From Oscillospiraceae bacterium (GTDB taxonomy: Bacteria; Bacillota; Clostridia; Oscillospirales; Oscillospiraceae): a DNA stretch of 16,342 bases. Positions 1 through 5,798 of this stretch are shown piece after piece. The notes beneath the pieces are model-generated. The model did not search any database. It saw only the letters and a list, made by a program, of their open reading frames with translations, and had not been told where the DNA came from. The stretch spans positions 1-16,342 of the forward strand of contig JAEDIZ010000047.1 of the NCBI GenBank assembly GCA_016296635.1, read 5' to 3'. A program made the position numbers and the translations under genes. Every line of letters begins with the position of its first letter. The stretch's first letter is position 1.

Positions 1-65
1 TTGATAACGGAAGACGGGCCGCCGGACTGACCGATGATCAGCGCGCCCTTCAAAGGAAGAGACAT
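1..65 (-). CDS. 6-phosphofructokinase family, N-terminal fragment
   Basis: Only the first 21 complete codons lie in the window; the gene runs off the left edge. Read leftward from the ATG at 65-63 it begins MSLPLKGALIIGQSGG and continues PSSVI. A GQSGGP-[TS]-x-V-I glycine loop close to the N-terminus, right after a first beta strand, is characteristic of the phosphofructokinase family, in particular the roughly 400-residue clostridial type often annotated as diphosphate-dependent phosphofructokinase. These enzymes phosphorylate fructose 6-phosphate in glycolysis. The start is supported by TTGGAGGTAA (72-80 read in reverse) about seven bases upstream. Whether ATP or diphosphate is the donor cannot be decided because the deciding residues are outside the window. 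It lies 187 bp downstream of the MFS gene on the same strand, with a hairpin between them, so it is probably a separate housekeeping gene. Confidence 0.8.
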   Translation of the reverse strand, partial: MSLPLKGALIIGQSGGPSSVI

Positions 66-101
66 ACAAATTACCTCCAAATCTCTCAAAAATCACAAAG
101 T

Positions 102-146
102 AACTGCACCCCAATTGCAGTGTAGTCCAACAATTGAGGTGCAGTT
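102..146 (-). terminator. 16-bp stem hairpin between MFS gene and phosphofructokinase gene
   Basis: AACTGCACCCCAATTG (102-117) and CAATTGAGGTGCAGTT (131-146) are inverted repeats separated by 13 bases, with 15 of 16 positions complementary. In RNA from the minus strand the single mismatch becomes a U-G pair, so all 16 positions pair; in plus-strand RNA it is a C/A mismatch. That favours a function in leftward transcripts. After the stem the minus strand reads ACTTTGTGATTTTTG, so the T-run starts about nine bases away and this is not a textbook intrinsic terminator. It could be a weak terminator for the MFS operon, a leader hairpin of the phosphofructokinase mRNA, or a protein-binding palindrome. 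Confidence 0.55.
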
Positions 147-252
147 GATGGCGATTTCCATCCGGCACTAACAGTGGGCTTACCGTCTGTGTTACTTGTT
201 GCTTTCTTTTTAGCTCTGACAGGAAGAGGAAGCGGAGAGGTGGCACTTAGCC

Positions 253-1425
253 TCAGTTAATGTTTTTCCTCTTTTGCTCCATAATGATCAGCAGAAGACC
301 GCAGCAAAGGATGATGGCAGAACCTACCTCGACAGCATATGTATCTGCTGTCCAGCCCCAGGTGTCGATTACAGCGCCGGAAATTGTCGGCGCGAGAAAA
401 TATCCGATGTAGAGGAACAAATTAGCAAGGGCCACCGCAAAAGCTGCATCGCTTTTAGAGGTGCTACACGCAGATGCCTTCATATAGACGCAAGAGACAC
501 CGAGACCCATGACGAAACCCGTCACAAGCATAAACGGGATAATCAGACCGATGGGAATCGTGAAACACCATATGCCAAGAAAGATTAAACAGCCGCCGCT
601 GACCGTAATCAGATGCTCGCTTTTAATTCCAACATCAAACAAAAAGCCAGAGAGCAAAGAACCTAGCCAGAGGCCTGCATAGGACATGCTGGTCGCCAGG
701 TTGGAAGCGGCATCCCGAAGCTGGTAGACCTCTTTGAAGAAATCCGCGGACCAGTTGGTATAGGAGAGATCCCGGAAGCCAATGCCGAGGAAGCAAAACG
801 CTAGAATCCAGACTATTCCATTTTTGGCCACAGCTCCGTAACGAGGCCGCTCGTCCTCCTGCTGACCGCTGTCTTCCACAAGGAAAAACACAAGAAGCAT
901 TAGGATTACGTACAGAGCACCCGTAAAGAACCAGATACTTTTAATGGTGTGGAAAAGGTTTTTCAGTGGTACAGCGATATTGAAAATCAGCAGAACGGCC
1001 AGAGAGATATATCCGGCCTGAATGCCCATGGGTTTTCCCTGCTCCCCGTCGGAAAAGTACCGTACGGGAATCGTTGGCAGTACAACTGCGATCAAGGCGA
1101 CGCCTGCACCTTCGATTATGCGGCTGACTATCAAAAGGGCAAAGTGGTCAGCGAATCCGCCCATCACGGTACCAACCAGGGCGAAGGCCAGCGCCAACAG
1201 CGTGGTTGCCCGCTCGCGCAGTCGGCACAGAACCAACGCGGCAGGGAGAATGATAACTGCCTCTGAGATAGAAAAGGCCGTAGTAAGCATACCCGCCTGC
1301 GTGCGGCTCAGTGACATGGACGCCATCAATTCTTGGTTAATTGGAATCAGCTTAAACTGATTCATTGCGATACATATACCAGAAACAAATATGCAGATAA
1401 AGATTCTCCACTTTTTTGATATCAT
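253..1425 (-). CDS. MFS (major facilitator) transporter
   Basis: A 390-residue protein, the usual MFS length, with about twelve hydrophobic segments in two halves joined by a charged loop near residues 187-200 (EDSGQQEDERPRYG). The first membrane segment is at about residues 8-24. The short basic loop after TM2 (CRLRERAT, about 67-74) corresponds to the MFS loop 2-3 motif, and RIIEGAGVAL (about 102-111) to the conserved TM4 segment. The ATG at 1425 follows GGGAGGA by seven bases. It starts 36 bases after the stop of the Fe-alcohol dehydrogenase on the same strand, so the two are very likely cotranscribed. It should import or export a small polar or anionic metabolite through the inner membrane; the substrate is not readable from sequence. 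Given the partner dehydrogenase, export of a fermentation-type product or import of its substrate are equally possible. Confidence 0.85.
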   Translation of the reverse strand: MISKKWRIFICIFVSGICIAMNQFKLIPINQELMASMSLSRTQAGMLTTAFSISEAVIILPAALVLCRLRERATTLLALAFALVGTVMGGFADHFALLIVSRIIEGAGVALIAVVLPTIPVRYFSDGEQGKPMGIQAGYISLAVLLIFNIAVPLKNLFHTIKSIWFFTGALYVILMLLVFFLVEDSGQQEDERPRYGAVAKNGIVWILAFCFLGIGFRDLSYTNWSADFFKEVYQLRDAASNLATSMSYAGLWLGSLLSGFLFDVGIKSEHLITVSGGCLIFLGIWCFTIPIGLIIPFMLVTGFVMGLGVSCVYMKASACSTSKSDAAFAVALANLFLYIGYFLAPTISGAVIDTWGWTADTYAVEVGSAIILCCGLLLIIMEQKRKNIN

Positions 1426-1461
1426 GCGTAATCCTCCCGAAAACCGGAATGGGCAGAACGA

Positions 1462-2625
1462 TTAAAAGAGGGAATCCCAGTAGGCGCGAAGGTTTTCAAC
1501 GGTAGAGGGCACGGGAGCGGAATTCTGGAATGGCTCGTTCATCGTGTATTCTGCAAATTTGTCAAACAGCGCGTAATCCACGTCCAATTCAGCGAGAGAA
1601 GGAATACACAGCGACGCATTCAGCTGACGGAAAGCGTCACCGACGAGTGTTCCAAGCACCGGACCGGAGACGTCGTCTGGTAGCGTAAGGCCCGCCATTT
1701 CTCCGATCTCCCGGATGCGGTCAGGAAGGGCGGGAGCTTGTGTCTCGATGACGTAGGGAAGGAAAAGTGCGCAGGTAAGCCCATGCGGCAGATGCGCCAG
1801 AGCGCCGAGCGCCTGTCCGGCGGAATGGCCAACGTGGATGCCGGTACGATTAAATGCCATGCCGGCCATGGTCGAAGCTGCAAACAGATTTTCACGGGCT
1901 TCCGTATTATCCGGGTCGGCGTAGGCAGTGGGAAGATTTTGCAGGATCAGACGGATGGCTTCGCGGGACATGGCATCGCTCATCGGGTTGGGCGCTTTGT
2001 TCGTATAGCATTCGATGGCGTGCGCCAACGCGTCGAGCGAAGTACTAGCAAGGAGTTTAGTAGGCATTCGCTTGATCATATACACATCAATGATGGCCAG
2101 ATCCGGTCCGCCGAAAGCATCCCAGAATCCCCATTTATATTGGGCTTCTCGGTCGAAAATAACGCCACCGTCGGTCATTTCACTGCCGGTGCCGCAGGTG
2201 GTGGGGAGAACAAACAGCGGGACACGCCTGCGGTTTTGGAAGGATTCCTGTGCGTGGCAGTAGTCGATGATGTCTCCGTCATTTTCCAGCATAAGCGCCA
2301 CGGCCTTTCCGATATCTATGGCGCTCCCGCCGCCAATGACAACAATGCCGCTGATGCCGGCCTCACGCGCAAAGGTAACGCCTTGCCGAACGATTTCTAC
2401 TGGCGCTTCTGGCTCGACCTTGTCGAAAACAGCAACGGAAAAGCCAGCTTCCTCCAGACTGGTGATGACCGCATCATCCATACCGAGCTGTACTATGGTC
2501 TTGTCACAGATCAGCATAACAGTCCCGGATTTTGCCCATTTTCTCATATGTGCACCGGTCTGCATCCGGGCACCGTCGCCGAATACTACATATGAGGGGG
2601 CGCTGAAAATAAATTGTTTACTCAT
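1462..2625 (-). CDS. Iron-containing (group III) alcohol dehydrogenase
   Basis: A 387-residue protein, typical for the FucO/DhaT/methanol-dehydrogenase type. It has an N-terminal NAD(P)-binding half with GGGSAID (98-104) and PTTCGTGSE (141-149), then an all-helical metal-binding half. By alignment with FucO the metal ligands are D198 and H202 (LDALAHAIECY), H267 (HVGHSAGQ) and H281 (HLPHGL), all present. A fifth position that is usually histidine in the family (FucO H267, motif AHPLG) is Q271 here. These enzymes interconvert alcohols and aldehydes or ketones with NAD(P)H in the cytoplasm. The ATG at 2625 has AGGAG eight bases upstream (2634-2638, reverse). It is the first gene of a leftward operon with the MFS transporter and is divergent from the flavoenzyme, suggesting shared control from 2626-3174. 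Likely role: reducing an aldehyde produced by the pathway, or oxidising a diol. The exact substrate is unknown. Confidence 0.93.
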   Translation of the reverse strand: MSKQFIFSAPSYVVFGDGARMQTGAHMRKWAKSGTVMLICDKTIVQLGMDDAVITSLEEAGFSVAVFDKVEPEAPVEIVRQGVTFAREAGISGIVVIGGGSAIDIGKAVALMLENDGDIIDYCHAQESFQNRRRVPLFVLPTTCGTGSEMTDGGVIFDREAQYKWGFWDAFGGPDLAIIDVYMIKRMPTKLLASTSLDALAHAIECYTNKAPNPMSDAMSREAIRLILQNLPTAYADPDNTEARENLFAASTMAGMAFNRTGIHVGHSAGQALGALAHLPHGLTCALFLPYVIETQAPALPDRIREIGEMAGLTLPDDVSGPVLGTLVGDAFRQLNASLCIPSLAELDVDYALFDKFAEYTMNEPFQNSAPVPSTVENLRAYWDSLF

Positions 2626-2705
2626 TTTGCATGCTCCTGTTCCGAAAAATTAGACAGGCCTGCAGGCGCTGTGATGCATGTTCTGCACGCAACCTGTTTG
2701 AAATT

Positions 2706-2735
2706 ATTATAACGGATGACTCCCAGAAATGTAAT
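2706..2735 (-). promoter_or_regulatory. Candidate sigma-A promoter of the Fe-dehydrogenase/MFS operon
   Basis: Read on the minus strand there is ATTACA (2735-2730, four of six matches to TTGACA), an 18-bp spacer, and a perfect TATAAT (2711-2706). This predicts a transcript start near 2699 and a leader of about 75 bases before the ATG at 2625. Confidence 0.5.
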
Positions 2736-2768
2736 CTGTAAAAAGATATGAAAAACAAATATTGCTTT

Positions 2769-2781
2769 TGTATAAAATACA
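2769..2781. promoter_or_regulatory. TGTAT-AAA-ATACA inverted repeat, candidate operator
   Basis: Perfect 5+3+5 inverted repeat. With flanks it reads TTTTGTATAAAATACATAT. The half TTTGTA resembles the half-site known for Bacillus AraR (ATTTGTAC), and an AraR-like regulator is encoded at 14527. It lies about 35 bp upstream of the -35 of the leftward promoter. Such short AT-rich palindromes can occur by chance. Confidence 0.35.
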
Positions 2782-2812
2782 TATATTAGTTTTATTTGTA
2801 TTTATATATTAG
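2781..2812. repeat. ATATATTAG direct repeat pair
   Basis: ATATATTAG occurs at 2781-2789 and again at 2804-2812, 23 bases apart from start to start (about two helical turns). A TTTGTATTT half-site lies between them. It may mark two regulator contacts on one DNA face, or simply reflect AT-rich composition. Confidence 0.3.
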
Positions 2813-2966
2813 CATAATACGAGCGATCATGTATTTAACGGCCGCCCGGTAGGTTGTGGCATTCTATGCTAAAAGTTTTATAAATGTAGCCAGGAAAAAC
2901 GTGCCGTCATTATCAAAAACATAGAACTTTTTAAGCTAGAAAGAAAAGCAGCTTCTTGATGCTAGA

Positions 2967-2983
2967 AAAACGTTTTGCAAAAC
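2967..2983. promoter_or_regulatory. Overlapping palindromes AAAACGTTTTGCAAAAC
   Basis: Two perfect palindromes overlap: AAAACGTTTT (2967-2976) and GTTTTGCAAAAC (2972-2983). A central CG in an A/T-flanked palindrome is the general shape of LacI-family and CcpA operators, but the site does not match the catabolite-response consensus well. It sits about 65 bp upstream of the candidate rightward promoter. Candidate protein-binding site only. Confidence 0.3.
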
Positions 2984-3047
2984 AAACAAAAATGCGTGTT
3001 ATTTTTGTGTTAAAAAGTACGAATTTTTTTAAATTTATATTTAATTA

Positions 3048-3077
3048 TTGCCATATTACCGATACATGTTGTATTCT
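3048..3077 (+). promoter_or_regulatory. Candidate promoter of the flavoenzyme/deaminase genes, overlapping an inverted repeat
   Basis: TTGCCA (3048-3053) is followed after 18 bases by TATTCT (3072-3077), four of six to TATAAT. The perfect inverted repeat ATACA-TGT-TGTAT (3062-3074) overlaps the -10 side, where a repressor would block the polymerase. The predicted leader would be about 90 bases. The -10 match is only moderate; an alternative TATATT lies at 3148-3153 without a good -35. Confidence 0.35.
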
Positions 3078-3174
3078 ATAGGTGGCTCAGTTCAAAGGTA
3101 TCTTTGCACATTGGTTTTTCCAAATATACGAGGCTGGGGTGTACTGGTATATTCTGTAGGGAGCAGGTGAGACG

Positions 3175-5130
3175 ATGCAATATGAAAGTCTATTTCTTCC
3201 GATCCGTATCGGAAGACTGGCGCTGAGAAATCGCGTCATCATGGGTGCTTTGGGAAACGATACCTGCGATCCCGATCAGACTGCCGGTGTGCGGGCCTGC
3301 GACTATTATGCGGAGCGCGCCAAAGGCGGCGTCGCGTTGATTATCAATGAGACGACCCGGGTAACGGACGAGGCGCACGGGTGTATGGGCGCCCGGCAGA
3401 CATCCGCGGCTAGCGATCGTATGATTCCCTCGCTGAAAAGAATTGCCGACGCGGTGCACGCGCACGGTGCAGCGCTTTTTATCCAGCTACACCACCCCGG
3501 CCGGCAGGGCTATGACGGAAATCGCCTGTGCTACACGCCAAGCGGAGTCCAAAGCCCTGTTGTAAAGGCGCCATGTCACACGATGACGGTGGAAGAAATC
3601 AGAAAGATGGTTCTATGTTTTGTAGAGGCAGCGGAGCGATGCCAGAAAGCCGGCGTGGACGGCGTTGAATTGCACGCGGCGCATGGATACCTGCTCAACC
3701 AGTTTTTATCGCCCCACACCAATCAGCGAACCGATGAATACGGGGGTTGTACGGAAAACCGATGCCGGTTTGTTGCGGAGATCATAGAGGGGATCAGGGC
3801 GCGGCTCGGCGACTACCCAATTATGCTTCGGCTGTCGGCGGATGAATTTCTTGATAGGTCAGCCTTCCCGCTGATGGGTACCGACCAGTGGTTAACACTG
3901 GAGGAGTCGGTCCAGATCTGTACCAAGCTCGAGGCCTGCGGTGTGGACGCATTCAATATTTCCGCTGGCGTATATGAGACGGCCAACGTTGCCTGGGAAC
4001 CCGCAAACTATCCTGAAGGTTGGAAGCTGTACTTGGCGGAGCGGATCAAGCAGGCGGTCCATGTTCCGGTGTTTTGCGCTGGAACCATCCGCTCTCCCGA
4101 GGTTGCGGCGAAGGCGATCGAAACCGGAATGGTGGACGGCGTAACCATCGCGCGGGGACTTGTTGCCGATCCGGAATGGGTACGGAAGGTTCAAGAAAAT
4201 CGCACGGAGGACATTCGCAAATGTATTTCATGTCTCAATTGCATGGAGACGCTGGGGCAAAGCCCAGGGCTGCGCTGCTCCGTGAACGCCCGGGCAACCA
4301 ATGAATGGGAATTTTCAAACCTGAGGAATGACGGCGCAGGCCGGCGGGTAGTTGTGATCGGCGGTGGGCCCGGGGGGCTGGAGAGCGCCAGAGTTCTTGC
4401 GCTACGGGGTTTCGCGGTCACACTTCTGGAGGCAAAGGGAGCGCTTGGCGGCCAGTTATTGCTTGCTAACAAAGCGCCGGGAAAACAGAAAGTGAACTGG
4501 TTTGTCTCCTATCAGACTACGCAGCTGCAAAAGCTGGGCGTCGACATCCAGCTTCGTGTGAAGGCAGATGCGGAACTGGTGGAGCGCATGGATCCCTATG
4601 CCGTTTTCGTAGCCACGGGCGCCGAAGCCATCCGGCCCGCTGGCATCCCTGGGATTCACGGAGAAAATGTCTGCACGGCACCGGATATCCTTTCAGGAAA
4701 GTGCTGTTGTGCAGGAGAATGCATTGCGGTGATCGGCTCGGGAATGACCGGTATGGAAACAGCGGAATATCTGCTTGCGGGAGGCAACCGAATCCTTCTT
4801 GTGGACATGCTCGACGAAATCGCCGGAGGCTGCTATTGGCAGAACGTAGTGGAAATCAAAAGAGCACTAGATGCGGCGGGTACACAATTTTATCCCGGCT
4901 GTAAGCTGCTGGAGATCCGCCCCGACGGCGTGCTCCTGGAGAGCAGAGGAATACGGCAGGAGCTGCCCTGCGACAGAGTGGTCCTCTCTCTGGGTGTGAG
5001 AGCGAACACGGCGTTGGCGGAGTCACTGGAAGCCAGGCTTCCGCGGGTCAAGCGCATCGGCGATGTTCGTCATCCGGGGAAGATCTGGCAGGCCGTTACC
5101 GCAGCGTATCGAGAAGCCTATTTACTTTAG
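3175..5130 (+). CDS. NADH:flavin oxidoreductase, 2,4-dienoyl-CoA reductase / Old Yellow Enzyme type (FMN, 4Fe-4S, FAD)
   Basis: A 651-residue fusion with the usual architecture. Residues 1 to about 340 form an FMN-binding TIM barrel, including LHHPGRQG (105-112), ELHAAHGYLLNQFLSP (165-180) and GTIRSPEVA. A cysteine cluster follows: C350, C353, C356 and C368. After it comes a FAD Rossmann segment, VVVIGGGPGGLESA (392-405), and a second nucleotide-binding segment, IAVIGSGMTGMETA (517-530), ending with the FAD-contacting IGDVRHPGKI (628-637). Family members pass electrons from NAD(P)H through FAD and 4Fe-4S to FMN and reduce activated C=C bonds of enoates or enoyl-CoAs, or oxidise amines (trimethylamine dehydrogenase). 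The cysteine spacing CX2CX2CX11C lacks one residue compared with the CX2CX3CX11C of E. coli FadH. The ATG at 3175 follows GGGAGCAGGTG. It is probably cotranscribed with the deaminase 38 bp downstream. The substrate is not determinable. Confidence 0.93.
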   Translation: MQYESLFLPIRIGRLALRNRVIMGALGNDTCDPDQTAGVRACDYYAERAKGGVALIINETTRVTDEAHGCMGARQTSAASDRMIPSLKRIADAVHAHGAALFIQLHHPGRQGYDGNRLCYTPSGVQSPVVKAPCHTMTVEEIRKMVLCFVEAAERCQKAGVDGVELHAAHGYLLNQFLSPHTNQRTDEYGGCTENRCRFVAEIIEGIRARLGDYPIMLRLSADEFLDRSAFPLMGTDQWLTLEESVQICTKLEACGVDAFNISAGVYETANVAWEPANYPEGWKLYLAERIKQAVHVPVFCAGTIRSPEVAAKAIETGMVDGVTIARGLVADPEWVRKVQENRTEDIRKCISCLNCMETLGQSPGLRCSVNARATNEWEFSNLRNDGAGRRVVVIGGGPGGLESARVLALRGFAVTLLEAKGALGGQLLLANKAPGKQKVNWFVSYQTTQLQKLGVDIQLRVKADAELVERMDPYAVFVATGAEAIRPAGIPGIHGENVCTAPDILSGKCCCAGECIAVIGSGMTGMETAEYLLAGGNRILLVDMLDEIAGGCYWQNVVEIKRALDAAGTQFYPGCKLLEIRPDGVLLESRGIRQELPCDRVVLSLGVRANTALAESLEARLPRVKRIGDVRHPGKIWQAVTAAYREAYLL

Positions 5131-5168
5131 AGTAAACAAAAGGATGAAGTTTTGAGAGGAGAATTGCT

Positions 5169-5636
5169 ATGCTATCCAAAGGGAAGCAGGAGGAACTCAT
5201 CAGAATTTGCATAGAGGAGGCAGAACTTGCCATAGCGCGGGGAGATGATCCGTTTGGCGGCGTCATTGCAGACAAGAACGGCAATGTCATCGTTCGAAAC
5301 GGAAATCGGGAGAATACAGAGCATAACCGAGCCGCTCATGCGGAAATGGTCTGCATTCGCGAGGCATGCAAAAAGCTTGGTACAAATGACCTGAGCGGCT
5401 ATGTCAGCGTATGCAACGGAGAAAGCTGTCCCATGTGCTGTTCCGCCCTAATTCTGGCGGGAATCGACGAGTTCTATTACGGCATTGGCATGTGTGCGGA
5501 GCGGCATCCCAATCCGTATATCACCATGGAGGAAGTCGCCGCTCATGCACTGCGGCCATGCAGTATAACAGGAGGAATTCTGGAAGAGGCGTGCCTAGCC
5601 CAGATAACCCGCGGTGGGTATTCCGGCGATAAATAA
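5169..5636 (+). CDS. Cytidine/deoxycytidylate-deaminase-fold zinc deaminase (guanine-deaminase-like)
   Basis: A 155-residue protein, the size of small GuaD/TadA-type deaminases. The zinc site is visible: H57-A58-E59 (HAEMVCIREA), where E59 is the proton shuttle, and C87-P-M-C90 (GESCPMCCSALILAG). The canonical P before the first cysteine of PCxxC is S86 here. FGGVIAD (29-35) matches the family's beta-strand after the PFG motif. It should hydrolyse an amino group from a heterocycle (nucleobase, nucleoside or a related imine or amidine) with release of ammonia. Full-length similarity looks closer to guanine/nucleoside deaminases than to tRNA TadA, and it sits in a catabolic cluster, so a tRNA-editing role is unlikely. 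The ATG at 5169 has GAGAGGAG seven bases upstream. No nucleoside phosphorylase or hydrolase accompanies it, so its true substrate is open. Confidence 0.88.
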   Translation: MLSKGKQEELIRICIEEAELAIARGDDPFGGVIADKNGNVIVRNGNRENTEHNRAAHAEMVCIREACKKLGTNDLSGYVSVCNGESCPMCCSALILAGIDEFYYGIGMCAERHPNPYITMEEVAAHALRPCSITGGILEEACLAQITRGGYSGDK

Positions 5637-5798
5637 GATAGAGCGATCTGCGCAACATCGCGCAACAAGGTATTTTGCAGGCAGAAATAACAACGGAGAT
5701 ATTCCGGTTCAGAAAGCGTTCCTGGTAAGGACGGCCTTTTCTTTCGTAAATACCATATATTTTATATGGTAAAAATAGATAAACAGGAGGATTTTTAG
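5637..5798 (+). promoter_or_regulatory. Intergenic region before the ABC-transporter operon, with weak promoter candidate
   Basis: No gene is seen here. A candidate promoter is TTGCAG (5675-5680), a 17-bp spacer and GATATT (5698-5703), both only partial matches. Upstream there is a tandem repeat, CGCAACA at 5651-5657 and 5661-5667, spaced exactly ten bases. No strong terminator follows the deaminase gene; AAGGACGGCCTT near 5727-5738 is only a 4-bp stem. Some read-through from the flavoenzyme/deaminase pair into the operon is therefore possible. Confidence 0.35.
5751..5771. promoter_or_regulatory. Perfect palindrome TACCATATA-TTT-TATATGGTA, candidate operator
   Basis: Two 9-base arms (5751-5759 and 5763-5771) are perfectly complementary around a 3-base TTT centre. 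The site ends 13 bases before the AGGAGG of the sugar-binding protein gene. Its position and symmetry fit a repressor site controlling the transport operon, most simply the AraR-like protein encoded downstream. A weak leader hairpin is the alternative. Confidence 0.55.

Larger units (their letters stand above)
2626..3174. other. AT-rich divergent intergenic control region (549 bp)
   Basis: This stretch separates the leftward Fe-dehydrogenase operon from the rightward flavoenzyme gene. It is much richer in A and T than the coding sequence around it, and I find no convincing reading frame. It holds candidate promoters for both directions, a GCCTGCAGGC palindrome (2658-2667) just ahead of the dehydrogenase ribosome site, and several short inverted and direct repeats listed separately. 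No riboswitch or tRNA-like fold could be recognised by eye. Confidence 0.7.

Noticed and set aside
1738..2595. Long plus-strand open frame of 285 codons opposite the Fe-dehydrogenase
   Set aside because: It lies wholly antisense to a gene with intact family motifs, has no ribosome site and encodes no recognisable domain.
2962..2984. Catabolite-response element (CcpA cre site)
   Set aside because: The central CG and A/T flanks look right, but the outer TG and CA positions of the consensus are wrong on both sides, so it is kept only as an unspecific palindrome.
2641..3174. Riboswitch or tRNA-like leader
   Set aside because: No conserved aptamer core or cloverleaf could be traced on either strand.
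3175..3300. Trimethylamine dehydrogenase with covalent cysteinyl-FMN
   Set aside because: By eye alignment the FMN-linking cysteine is not at the matching place (G27; the nearest cysteine is C31), and the active-site strand is FadH-like.
5169..5636. tRNA adenosine deaminase TadA
   Set aside because: The zinc motifs fit the superfamily, but the catabolic neighbourhood and the S-C-P-M-C variant argue against the essential tRNA-editing enzyme.
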